Part shown: positions 17,359-25,474 of the stretch, piece by piece | How positions within the stretch are numbered: the first letter of the stretch is position 1 | Layout: the number at the start of each line of letters is the position of its first letter | NCBI GenBank assembly: GCA_007693685.1 | Contig: REDB01000211.1 | Location: 1 to 39,592 of the forward strand | Length of the DNA stretch: 39,592 bases | Reading direction: 5' to 3' | DNA from: Oceanospirillales bacterium | Lineage (GTDB): Bacteria; Pseudomonadota; Gammaproteobacteria; Pseudomonadales; Balneatricaceae | The notes under the pieces: generated by a model | Told to the model about the DNA's origin: nothing | The model's database searches: none | What the model saw: the letters and a program-made list of their open reading frames with translations, nothing else | Position numbers and translations under genes: made by a program

Positions 17359-18174
17359 ATGAAATTGGTTTCGTTCAACACCAACAGTATCCGTATGCGC
17401 TTGCATCAACTTGAAGCACTGATCGCAACTCATCAACCTGATGTGATTGGCATCCAAGAAACCAAAGTCACCGATCAAGATTTTCCCATCGCAGAAATTG
17501 AAGCACTTGGATACCATGCCTATTTTCATGGACAAAAAACTCACTACGGGGTCTGTTTATTATCCAAAAAGCCCGCTTTAAGCATTCAAAAAGGCTTTCC
17601 GGATGACGATGAAACGGCTCAAAAACGCCTGATCATTGGTGAGTTTATGAGTGATTCTGGTAAACCTTACACCCTTATTAACGGCTACTTTCCCCAAGGC
17701 GAAAATGTCGCTCACGAAGTTAAGTTTCCAGCTAAACGCAAATTCTATGCAGACTTGTTGAAACTACTAAATGAGCAGTACTCGGCTGAGCAACCCTTAG
17801 TCGTGATGGGTGACTTAAATATATCGGCAGAAGATATCGATATAGGCATTGGTGAACCTAATCGCCTACGCTGGTTAAAAACAGGCAAGACCAGCTTTCA
17901 ACCTGAAGAGCGTGAATGGCTATCACACATACACGCTTGGGGACTTAAAGATACCTATCGAAAAATTCACCCCACCAAGAATGATAAGTTCAGCTGGTTT
18001 GATTATCGCAGCAAAGGTTTTGAAGACGACCCTAAGCGCGGACTCAGAATTGATGCCATCCTGACCACTGAGGTTTTAACTCAGTGCTGCACTGACAGTG
18101 ATATAGATTATGACGTTCGAGGCATGACGAAGCCTTCCGATCATGCCCCCGTCTGGTCCGCTTTCGACTATTAA
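17359..18174 (+). CDS. xthA: Exodeoxyribonuclease III
   Basis: AP endonuclease and 3'-exonuclease of base-excision repair. The 271 residues contain the metal-binding E34 in IQETKV, D152 and N154 in MGDLNIS, and the catalytic D261-H262 in SDHAPVW. GLRIDAILTT is also typical of the family. GAGAG lies upstream of the ATG. The 187-bp gap to gorA is a divergent promoter region. It converges with the universal stress gene across a small tandem repeat. Confidence 0.95.
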   Translation: MKLVSFNTNSIRMRLHQLEALIATHQPDVIGIQETKVTDQDFPIAEIEALGYHAYFHGQKTHYGVCLLSKKPALSIQKGFPDDDETAQKRLIIGEFMSDSGKPYTLINGYFPQGENVAHEVKFPAKRKFYADLLKLLNEQYSAEQPLVVMGDLNISAEDIDIGIGEPNRLRWLKTGKTSFQPEEREWLSHIHAWGLKDTYRKIHPTKNDKFSWFDYRSKGFEDDPKRGLRIDAILTTEVLTQCCTDSDIDYDVRGMTKPSDHAPVWSAFDY

Positions 18175-18226
18175 GGCTTAGGTGTTAAAGCATAGGTGTT
18201 AAGGCTTACAGTTTAGGGCTTTAGCA
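18171..18226 (+). repeat. 14-bp tandem repeat joining the xthA and usp 3' ends
   Basis: Copies at 18171 (TTAAGGCTTAGGTG), 18185 (TTAAAGCATAGGTG) and 18199 (TTAAGGCTTACAGT), with a decayed fourth at 18213 (TTAGGGCTTTAGCA). Copies 1 and 2 match at 12 of 14 bases; copies 1 and 3 share their first ten bases. The first copy includes the xthA stop codon and the fourth includes the usp stop codon on the other strand. Confidence 0.6.
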
Positions 18227-19127
18227 CCAAGATATCGCAAGGTACGGCGTCCAGCACTCGCTCGACGCTGCTACCGAGCAAGAGTCGATCAATCATTCCA
18301 CGGGCCAACGAGCCCATCACTACCATATTGATACTCTTGTCGCGAACAAACTCTGGTAGTTTGCGATGTATCTCTCCTTCAACAACATGTAGCAAGCTTA
18401 AATCAAATGAAGGATCAAAGGATAAGACAACCTCTTTCAAACGTGCTTCATGTTCAGCTTTTATACGAAGGTGCATCGATTCAAAATCACCAATGACCGT
18501 ATCATCAAAAATCGCAGATTGTGGAATAGATGAGAAGGTATGCAAGATATGTAATTCTGCACCTAAGGATTTAGCCATCACTTGTGCATATTGAAGTATT
18601 TTTAAGTCTATCTCTGCCGCTTTATCATGTGCATGAAAAGGATCAATAGCTGCGACTAGACGAATATGTTCAGGCCAAGGCTGCTCTTTGCATAACAATA
18701 GCGGAGTTTGCGCTTCTCGAAGTAAAAGCCAGTCTTGCGGTGCCAACAATCGATGCAGTAAATGAGGGTGTTCCGCAACTTCATGCAGAATCAAATCGGG
18801 TTGAAACCTATCAGCTTTTGTTAAAACTCCATCAGTAATATCCTTTGCCCAAGCTACATCAGTGGTAATATCGCAAGGACTATGACGGTAGGATGCCGCT
18901 ATTTGATCAAGCACCTTTTCCATAGCTCGCATGCGCTGATGTTTAAGATTATCCAGCATCACAGGACTAATCATATTCATACTGCTTGGATAGGATTGAT
19001 AACCACACTTAAACAACTCGATCGAGGCATTAGCACTCTCACTGATTCGAATGGCTTTATCTAACAAACTATCTGTCGGCTCTTCAGTGGTCATATTGAC
19101 CAACATTTTATTGAGCTTAACCATCAT
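18213..19127 (-). CDS. Tandem universal stress protein (UspE-like)
   Basis: Cytoplasmic stress protein of 304 residues with two Usp folds. The second domain ends MGSLARGMIDRLLLGSSVERVLD...CDILVLKP, which fits the ATP-binding pattern G-x2-G-x9-G-S. The first domain lacks a clear version, as in UspE. AGGGAGAAAT stands just before the ATG. Tandem Usp genes are often under FNR/Anr control in relatives, but no good TTGAT-N4-ATCAA site is seen upstream here. Confidence 0.85.
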   Translation of the reverse strand: MMVKLNKMLVNMTTEEPTDSLLDKAIRISESANASIELFKCGYQSYPSSMNMISPVMLDNLKHQRMRAMEKVLDQIAASYRHSPCDITTDVAWAKDITDGVLTKADRFQPDLILHEVAEHPHLLHRLLAPQDWLLLREAQTPLLLCKEQPWPEHIRLVAAIDPFHAHDKAAEIDLKILQYAQVMAKSLGAELHILHTFSSIPQSAIFDDTVIGDFESMHLRIKAEHEARLKEVVLSFDPSFDLSLLHVVEGEIHRKLPEFVRDKSINMVVMGSLARGMIDRLLLGSSVERVLDAVPCDILVLKP

Positions 19128-19192
19128 ATTTCTCCCTAAAATCTTTGTAACTTAAGTCTAGCTCAAACAAATGACTATATTGCTGATCAAAC

Positions 19193-19819
19193 TCAGCAAA
19201 ACGGCCAAATACACAAACGTGAAGGTAGTCGACAATTGGGCAGTTGCGATTCATAGGTGCGTGCTCGACTCTCGACGGTTCGAGCTACGTTGATCAACCA
19301 AGGCTTATTGTTATAGGTACGATTCCTAAAACCCGTATGCCCCTCGTGATAGTTTAAATAGAGATTAAACGCATCAGTTAAGGCAACACCATTACGTTGA
19401 TTAGAAATACTGTTATACCAGCCAATAAAATCTAGAGCATCATCAATATTGGTCCGACGTGCTAGTCGATTACCAGTTGCCCGTCGATAGTCATCCCAAG
19501 TGCCATCTTGAGCTTGTGCATAGCCAAAGGCGGAAGATTTTCGTGGCATAGGAATAAAACCAAATAAGGTTGGTCTTGGTGGACGTGCATTATGAACAAA
19601 TGAGGATTCCTGTCTTACAAAAGCAATCTGTATGGATACAGGAGTACCCCAGCGTGACTCAGATTTTTTTGCTGCTCGATACCAACTAGGATCATGCGCA
19701 ATAATTTCACAAATATTGTCGTGTGCACGCGCTGGAGGCGGCGATGATGCGCAGCCAGTTAACAACAGAATTGCTGACAAGATCAGGAAAAGAAAGGTGT
19801 TTTTAAATATTCTATTCAT
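19193..19819 (-). CDS. Outer-membrane lipoprotein lytic transglycosylase, SLT fold
   Basis: A 208-residue lipoprotein: signal peptide with lipobox LLTGC near residues 21-25, then an SLT-like muramidase domain. The probable catalytic glutamate is in FVRQESSF, followed by SAFGYAQAQDGTWDDY and LNYHEGHTGF, as in EmtA/MltE-like proteins that cleave glycan strands. The C-terminus is odd, with three cysteines in the last 15 residues. ATG 19819 is preferred over a TTG two codons earlier because it gives a normal signal peptide; the ribosome site is weak either way. A terminator separates it from the permease, so it is probably transcribed alone. Confidence 0.82.
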   Translation of the reverse strand: MNRIFKNTFLFLILSAILLLTGCASSPPPARAHDNICEIIAHDPSWYRAAKKSESRWGTPVSIQIAFVRQESSFVHNARPPRPTLFGFIPMPRKSSAFGYAQAQDGTWDDYRRATGNRLARRTNIDDALDFIGWYNSISNQRNGVALTDAFNLYLNYHEGHTGFRNRTYNNKPWLINVARTVESRARTYESQLPNCRLPSRLCIWPFC

Positions 19820-19844
19820 ACACAAAATATACCTGATTGTGTAT

Positions 19845-19883
19845 GAAATAAAACCCCATATCTCGTTAAAGATATGGGGTTTT
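19845..19883 (-). terminator. Intrinsic terminator after the DUF3360-like permease
   Basis: Perfect 14-bp arms (AAAACCCCATATCT at 19850-19863 and its complement at 19870-19883) close a 6-base loop. Read on the minus strand, the stem ends in TTTTATTT. It lies 23 bases beyond the permease stop and upstream of the lytic transglycosylase gene. Confidence 0.85.
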
Positions 19884-19906
19884 AAGATTTACCATTGATG
19901 ACTTAC

Positions 19907-21325
19907 TTAGTGATGTTGCTTCCCTTCCTCTACTACTGCAGGGTCAGGATTTTCCTCTATATGTATTGGTTCCTCCGGTGCTTCACCCTCATGCTCTTTA
20001 AGAGCACTTTTGCTACGCATTTCGATCAACAACCAAAGAACAAAACCTGCACCCAGACCCCAAGCAGCACCATGAGTCGCTAAGACCACACCCATGATTC
20101 CTGCTACACCCATGGAAGTAGCGTTATCAATCTGCTCTACTGCCACAGCGATACAGAGGTAACCTGTGATCAACAGAGTAATAGACAAGGCAATCGGTAA
20201 TACAGGTCTAAACAGCGTGACCAGTGGCAGTAAGAAAAGTGCGATGAAACCCACAATCCAGAACACACCCGCACCTGAGTAAATAGTATCCATAGCACCG
20301 CGACCATAACGGTAACGCTCAGCAATGGTTGCCATTACACCGGTAAACAGAGGACCTGCCAAACCCGGGTATGGCGCAAAGAATGAATGCATCAGGTTAC
20401 GAATACCAGTGACAATATGCACACGGTCTACGTTAACTTCAATTTTTTCATCCGGACGTAAATGGTCAACACGCTTCAACAAGCTTTGACCCACAATGAT
20501 GTCACCAAAAGCTATGATGTAAGCAATAATTGCAGTGGGTATAGCCGCCAGCATCAATTGGAAAGTTGGGAAACCAATTGTAAACGGCAAATAATCCCAA
20601 ATTTTACCAAAGGCTGGTAACTCTACGCCCCACTGAACAGCAGGTAATGGATACTCAGATACAGACCAGCCGATGATCATAGTGATCAACATACCCGGAA
20701 CCATACCGTAACCAGCAATAATTTTAGCCCAACGGTGTTTCTCTACCCAATCACGGAAAGAGAGCGAGAAAAGTACGTATACGGTGATCAAACCACCGAT
20801 ACCCAGTGAAATTGGCGTGTTGTACAAACGTCCACCTTCACTGATTTCACCACTGATCGCAGCAATACCCGCACCTAGCAAGATACCTGCCTTGATTGAA
20901 TTGGGAATATTGTTGACCAGTTTACTACCTAAACGTGTAATACCCATGAATAGGAAGATAAAAGTGACGACTAATTGCAATGCAACTAATGCACGAATAG
21001 CATCAGGACCTGGCTCAAACCCACCGATAAATAGAAGCACGACGGGTATTGCAGGCGTTATCCAACCAGGTACAAAGGGTACACCTAACAAGTTAGGCAG
21101 CATAAATCCTATGCCACAAACGACAACATATGCTAATGCAACGTCATAAGGGAGCCCTAAGTAACGCTCTAGCAAAGGAATCATACCCATTGCTACCACA
21201 AACATTACCAGTGCCTGAATCGTTTCTGCCACTTCCCAACGGTAGTGAATGAATGGCAAGCGGATCTTGAATGGACCCGCTGGCCAGTAAGGGTGTTCCT
21301 CACCATGCTTACGCTGATATAACAT
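19907..21325 (-). CDS. DUF3360-like permease (distant SLC23/NCS2 relative)
   Basis: A 472-residue polytopic protein with at least ten spans. The FKIRLPFIHYRWEVAETI entry segment, FVPGWITPAIP, and the IAYIIAFGDIIVGQSLL and FAPYPGLAGPLFTG stretches resemble DUF3360 proteins as I remember them. The fold is that of nucleobase transporters, but the NCS2 substrate signature (Q/E-N-x-G-x4-T) is absent; GPLFTGVMATIAERYR stands in its place. I therefore do not call it a purine or uracil carrier. The C-terminal tail is acidic and ends in two histidines. The leader of about 180 bases contains hairpins. The substrate is unknown. Confidence 0.72.
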   Translation of the reverse strand: MLYQRKHGEEHPYWPAGPFKIRLPFIHYRWEVAETIQALVMFVVAMGMIPLLERYLGLPYDVALAYVVVCGIGFMLPNLLGVPFVPGWITPAIPVVLLFIGGFEPGPDAIRALVALQLVVTFIFLFMGITRLGSKLVNNIPNSIKAGILLGAGIAAISGEISEGGRLYNTPISLGIGGLITVYVLFSLSFRDWVEKHRWAKIIAGYGMVPGMLITMIIGWSVSEYPLPAVQWGVELPAFGKIWDYLPFTIGFPTFQLMLAAIPTAIIAYIIAFGDIIVGQSLLKRVDHLRPDEKIEVNVDRVHIVTGIRNLMHSFFAPYPGLAGPLFTGVMATIAERYRYGRGAMDTIYSGAGVFWIVGFIALFLLPLVTLFRPVLPIALSITLLITGYLCIAVAVEQIDNATSMGVAGIMGVVLATHGAAWGLGAGFVLWLLIEMRSKSALKEHEGEAPEEPIHIEENPDPAVVEEGKQHH

Positions 21326-21362
21326 AGGGCTCTCTCTGTTTTATTCCTTAAGATAAGGGAGT

Positions 21363-21470
21363 GAGGTGTAGTTAAAAAACACACCTCATGGGACGCGGTA
21401 AAGGTAAACCCTTATACCTAGTGAAGTCGATATGAAAAGGAGAGACTTTAGTCGCAATTGACCACTAAAG
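21363..21470 (-). other. Hairpins between the GGDEF-EAL gene and the permease
   Basis: Two perfect 7-bp inverted repeats: GAGGTGT/ACACCTC at 21363-21387 with an A-rich loop, and CTTTAGT/ACTAAAG at 21446-21470. Read on the minus strand, the second lies about 40 bases after the GGDEF-EAL stop and is followed by TCTCTCCTTTTC, a possible weak terminator. The first lies within the likely permease leader. No known riboswitch class is recognised. Confidence 0.4.
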
Positions 21471-21509
21471 TATTAGGGAAAACACTAATCCAGCTTTCAT
21501 ATTCACCGA

Positions 21510-23888
21510 TCAGCTGTTCACTATTAGCCGGTCATCACAAAGCGGTTTTGGATGACCCAGTAAATATCCTTGAAATAACTTACAACCCAAACTTTTTAGC
21601 AATTCAAATTGCTGTTCCGTTTCAACGCCTTCGGCAATTACCTCAAAATTAAAAGCCTCTCCAAGCGACAATACTGTTCTGACGATGGCCTCTTCACCAC
21701 TGCCAGAAGTTAAGCTTTTGACGAATGACTGATCAATTTTTATTTGACTGACCGGCAAGTGTTTTAGATAACTCAGTGAAGAGTAACCCGTACCAAAATC
21801 ATCTAGAGAGACTTGAACTCCCATTTCACGAAGTTCGATAATCTTTAACGAAACTTGATCAATTTTCTCAACCAGTAGACTCTCTGTTAACTCTAACTTT
21901 AACCGTTCAGGATTGATTTGATGAATAAAGATTAACTGCCTTATATCATCAACAAAAGAGGCTTTGGATATCTGCAACCCACTAACATTTACCGCCAATA
22001 CCAAGTGCTGGTATTCAGGTATTGCTGACCAAGTTTTTAGTTGCTGGCATGCGCTTTGTAAAACCCATTTACCAATCGACAATATCAGATCAGATCGCTC
22101 TGCCACCGGAATAAATTCAGCAGGTGAAACAAACCCTAACTCTGGGTGATGCCAGCGCAACAAAGCCTCAGCACCGATAATAGATCTATCTGCATCTGTC
22201 TGGACTTGGTAGTAAAGCATAAACTCTTCATTTTGAAGTGCTCTCAACAAGGCTTGGTAAATTTTTACGTAACGCTGAGTCAAGGCTTCGGCATGTTGAT
22301 CATAAAAAACTATTCTTCGATTAGTGTCTGCTCTAGCCTGTTGAAGTGCGGAAGTAGATTGCTGAATAATTTCATCAGCCGAGATATCCTTATGATCATA
22401 AAGCGATACTCCAATTCGACTCTTTAACCGCAAAGAAATTTCTTCAATCAGAAATTCGTCGCTCAAGCGACGATGCAGTGTTTGTGATAACTGTTCCATA
22501 TCAAGAGCAACCTGACTGCTGTTATTACCTACGTCAGGAAACCAAATGACAAATTCGTCTGCCCCCCAACGGCAAATCAAGCGCGCTTGATCACAATACT
22601 TAACTAACCGACGCGCGGTTTCAAGTAGGATTTTATCTCCAACAACATGCCCTTGGGCTTCGTTAATAGTCCTAAATCCATCAAGATTGATGCAAAACAC
22701 AGCGCCCAATTGTCTTTTTCGACCACTATCTAGAAAACGCTGTAACTCTTGCTCTAAGTGAAGGCGGTTGGGTAATCCAGTCAGTGCATCATGTAAACTT
22801 AGGTATCTAAGCCGAGATTCAGCTTCTTTAAGCCTAGTGAGATCATTAAAAGCAGCGACGTAAAACTGTATCGATTGCTGATCATTGCAAACTGCGTGAA
22901 TCGTCAAAAGCTCAGGATACAACTCTCCATTTTTGTGCCGATTCCAAATCTCCCCACTCCAATAATGATTTCGTTGCAACTCATGATACATACCAAGATA
23001 AAATGCCTGATCGTGATGACCCGATTTAAGTATCGCAGGAGTCTTACCTATCACCTCTTCTTCGGAATAACCGGTGATTGAGGTAAAAGCATGGTTAACT
23101 CTAAGAATTCGCTCTTGGGCATCAGCTATAAACATACCGGAGGGTGTTTCGAATGCTACGGCAGCAAGTCGCTGTTCCTGCTGAGATGACTCTAAGCGTT
23201 CCAACATCGTATTCACTTCCGCAAATAATTTGCCAAACTCATTTCTTTCTTGAATAGAGATTCTGGCAGACATTTGATCGGTTTCTTCTATTTTTTCTAA
23301 GAAGTTTACTAAAGAAAGGATCGGGCGAGTAAAGCGCTTGCCAGTAATGACGGCAAGCATTAAAGAAAAAGGCACCATGAATAAAGAAATAGCTAACAAG
23401 GTTAGACTATCGCGTTTTAATACATCAATCAGGGTATCAAGTCCGTAGGTTACAAAAACGGTACCTATCATCAGGTTTTCATAGATAACAGGTATATACA
23501 GGTATAAATTTTTACCCTCTCGAAGTGACGTTAGTTCAGAAATTTCAGGTAGCTCAGGTATTGTAAAACTTTCGTGTCGATGAAATTGATAAGCAGCTCG
23601 CCGGTCAACTTGATAAAAAACAAGTGCCTCCAAGTCACTGAATGACTCTAACTTTGTTGAGATATCTGCAGCAACTGCTAAGTCTTTTAGCAAAGCTAGA
23701 CGAGCTAAATCCTGGCTTAATACCAGTGCGACTGTGTTGGCTTGCGAAGTGATACGTTCTTGCTGCATGGCCATATACCATACAAGAAAGCTCGTATAAC
23801 CTACCGCTCCTGTTAACAATGCAACCGATAAAATAATGATGACTAATCGACGCGTTATTGAACCTTTAAATTTAAATCCATGAATCAA
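21510..23888 (-). CDS. Membrane sensor PAS-GGDEF-EAL protein, probable c-di-GMP phosphodiesterase
   Basis: A 792-residue inner-membrane signalling protein. A first span (14-40), a periplasmic segment, a second span (162-182), HAMP-like linker (185-235), PAS (240-350), GGDEF (364-530) and EAL (545-785) follow in order. The cyclase signature is degenerate: WGADEF at 441-446, with alanine for the second glycine. The EAL half looks active: EALLRW (574-579), LELTES, DDFGTGYSSL and IAEGVET are intact. Net c-di-GMP breakdown is therefore likely, with GGDEF perhaps a GTP sensor. The start is TTG, three bases after the rhodanese stop; no better start precedes the first span, but the ribosome site is poor. 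Confidence 0.88.
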   Translation of the reverse strand: MIHGFKFKGSITRRLVIIILSVALLTGAVGYTSFLVWYMAMQQERITSQANTVALVLSQDLARLALLKDLAVAADISTKLESFSDLEALVFYQVDRRAAYQFHRHESFTIPELPEISELTSLREGKNLYLYIPVIYENLMIGTVFVTYGLDTLIDVLKRDSLTLLAISLFMVPFSLMLAVITGKRFTRPILSLVNFLEKIEETDQMSARISIQERNEFGKLFAEVNTMLERLESSQQEQRLAAVAFETPSGMFIADAQERILRVNHAFTSITGYSEEEVIGKTPAILKSGHHDQAFYLGMYHELQRNHYWSGEIWNRHKNGELYPELLTIHAVCNDQQSIQFYVAAFNDLTRLKEAESRLRYLSLHDALTGLPNRLHLEQELQRFLDSGRKRQLGAVFCINLDGFRTINEAQGHVVGDKILLETARRLVKYCDQARLICRWGADEFVIWFPDVGNNSSQVALDMEQLSQTLHRRLSDEFLIEEISLRLKSRIGVSLYDHKDISADEIIQQSTSALQQARADTNRRIVFYDQHAEALTQRYVKIYQALLRALQNEEFMLYYQVQTDADRSIIGAEALLRWHHPELGFVSPAEFIPVAERSDLILSIGKWVLQSACQQLKTWSAIPEYQHLVLAVNVSGLQISKASFVDDIRQLIFIHQINPERLKLELTESLLVEKIDQVSLKIIELREMGVQVSLDDFGTGYSSLSYLKHLPVSQIKIDQSFVKSLTSGSGEEAIVRTVLSLGEAFNFEVIAEGVETEQQFELLKSLGCKLFQGYLLGHPKPLCDDRLIVNS

Positions 23889-23891
23889 GGT

Positions 23892-24770
23892 TTAAGGTTC
23901 CACTTCTGACGGGTTGGTAATAGGCAGCACAGGATCATTTCCCCACTCTTGCCAAGAACCATCATAGATAGAGACTTTATATCCTAACTCTTGTAACACA
24001 ATAAAATTCAGAGCCGACTCAGCACCACCACCGCAATAGAGAATTATCTCTTCATCTTTAGGCAAGTCAGCATACACGGATGCCAACTCTTCAAGCGGTC
24101 GAATTCTATTCCCAGTATCGGTGACCTCGTAGTTTTGAGTGCAAGGGTAATGCTCAGCGGTAGGAATGTGACCAAAACGGTTGGCAGTAGACTTCACCCC
24201 AAAATAGTGGGGCTGCTCTCTTCCATCAAGGATACGACGTTGACCGATAGAGACCAAGGTTCCTAACTTCGACTGCAACTTAGTTTGATCAAGTGTCGGA
24301 ACAAAATTTGTGGCCACAGGCAAAATTGCTTCATTAGTCACTGGTAGCAACCCTTCCGACCAATCGCCAAATCCAACATTAAGTAACTTAACATTTGTAT
24401 GTCCTAAGGTTTCTAACAACCAAAAAAGCCTAGCTGCCCAAATAAACTCTCCATTATCCATAACGATAACTGTTTTATCATAGTCAACACCTGCTTCACT
24501 AAAGAGCTGTTGCAGTTGCTGCAGGCTTGGCATCATGTAATTTTCATCAAAAAGATATACGTATGGAATATTCACTGCTTTTTCAATGTGTTGAAGGTTA
24601 AAATCAGAATCACTTCTGACATCGATTAACAGCACATCCTGTCGGTCAAGATGATTGCTTAACCACTCTGCATCAACGATCGATCCATGCTCATTTGCGA
24701 GTGAGAAAGGACTGAGCAGGATTAAAGCGTAAAACAACAAGATGGATACTACTTTAGTAAAATGTTTCAT
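23892..24770 (-). CDS. Secreted two-domain rhodanese-type sulfurtransferase
   Basis: A 292-residue protein with a Sec-type signal peptide (MKHFTKVV then a hydrophobic run ending in SLANE), so it is expected in the periplasm. Two rhodanese modules follow. The N-terminal module is inactive-looking, with VIVMDNGE carrying aspartate (D105) where cysteine would be. The C-terminal module has the catalytic cysteine C246 in LYCGGGAES. The CGGGAES loop is unlike the CRKGVTA or CGSGVTA loops of classical thiosulfate or mercaptopyruvate enzymes. ATG 24770 is used because it starts the signal peptide. It is the first gene of an operon with the GGDEF-EAL gene, three bases apart. Confidence 0.88.
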   Translation of the reverse strand: MKHFTKVVSILLFYALILLSPFSLANEHGSIVDAEWLSNHLDRQDVLLIDVRSDSDFNLQHIEKAVNIPYVYLFDENYMMPSLQQLQQLFSEAGVDYDKTVIVMDNGEFIWAARLFWLLETLGHTNVKLLNVGFGDWSEGLLPVTNEAILPVATNFVPTLDQTKLQSKLGTLVSIGQRRILDGREQPHYFGVKSTANRFGHIPTAEHYPCTQNYEVTDTGNRIRPLEELASVYADLPKDEEIILYCGGGAESALNFIVLQELGYKVSIYDGSWQEWGNDPVLPITNPSEVEP

Positions 24771-25109
24771 AATCAACCTACAACTTAATGGTTTGAAAAG
24801 CAGCACGAATTCCGAATATATTGAAATATCTGTTTAACATTAGCACATGGCATTAAAAAAACACTGAGGCTAATCAAAAAACGAAGATTTAGAACCACGA
24901 TAGAGACACTTTACATGGGGGGGTGCGATCTCTTTGGTTATCTTTAGTGGTATCTTTGCTGCTAAAAGTATGGGGCATCGATCTGACTCAGCTCAAAAGG
25001 CTATTGATAGATTCATCGAGAAAAACGATTTATAAATATCAACTATCCTGTTTTACCGATCTTAATCCAGTGCTATAACTAAGTTGTAACCAAGCATTGG
25101 AGGTGTACC
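24771..25109. other. Divergent intergenic region, 339 bp
   Basis: It separates the rhodanese operon (minus strand) from the 105-residue gene (plus strand). It contains a broken-looking small frame at 24915-25035 and a weak possible promoter for the downstream gene (TTTACC near 25052, TATAAC at 25074). Nothing else is recognised. Confidence 0.5.
24915..25035 (+). other. Possible small protein interrupted at a G7 run
   Basis: ATG at 24915 runs into seven G (24917-24923). As given, that frame stops after ten codons. If the run were six G, the frame would stay open for 39 residues: a short hydrophobic stretch (ISLVIFSGIFAA), then a polar, helix-like tail ending FIEKNDL and TAA at 25033-25035. 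In the present sequence the long frame has only a TTG start at 24934. It could be a sequencing slip, a slippage-controlled microprotein, a decayed gene or chance. Confidence 0.25.
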
Positions 25110-25427
25110 ATGAAAACAATTAGACAAGTATCACTCGATTCTCACAAAGCTGTGAATGAGTTGATTTTAAAAGAAGGCTACAGAATCGTAAAAACCGAGT
25201 TCAGCTTCAATCAGTCAATTGTTGTTTGGATAGAAGAGCCACTTCGTGCTGATCTACCTAACGAGCACTGCTTTTTGAAAGTGGTTGAAAATAGTCATCC
25301 AGTGCCCTTAGTTTTTGAATATGTAAGCTCTGCTTTCAATCCATTTGATTCAAAGGCTGTGCACTTGTTCCGCGTACCTGAAAGTGTTGCTAGAGCTGAA
25401 CCTACTCGACTCTCAGCGGTTGCTTGA
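25110..25427 (+). CDS. Conserved-looking hypothetical protein, 105 residues
   Basis: I do not recognise a family. An excellent TTGGAGGTG ribosome site stands before the ATG, so it is very probably translated. The protein is soluble with no signal peptide or membrane span and has one cysteine. It reads as a small alpha/beta domain: a basic N-terminal helix (SHKAVNELILKEGYRI) then strands such as SIVVWIEEPL and VPLVFEYVSS. It lies 47 bases upstream of the NhaR-like regulator in the same direction and could share its transcript. No function is offered. Confidence 0.75.
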   Translation: MKTIRQVSLDSHKAVNELILKEGYRIVKTEFSFNQSIVVWIEEPLRADLPNEHCFLKVVENSHPVPLVFEYVSSAFNPFDSKAVHLFRVPESVARAEPTRLSAVA

Positions 25428-25474
25428 CTATGCTTAGCTAATAATCTGATCAGAAGCCACATAAGGAGGAGCTT

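Noticed and set aside
19177-19199. TTGAT half-site on the minus strand upstream of usp, suggesting Anr control
   Set aside because: The partner half (AATAT) does not fit ATCAA. The sequence is better explained by the TTGCTGA/TCAGCAA dyad overlapping the lytic transglycosylase stop codon.
19180-19199. TTGCTGA-N6-TCAGCAA dyad as a terminator for the lytic transglycosylase gene
   Set aside because: No T-run follows on the minus strand, so terminator function is not supported.
21363-21387. Purine or other known riboswitch in the permease leader
   Set aside because: A single simple hairpin with an A-rich loop; no conserved riboswitch core was recognised.
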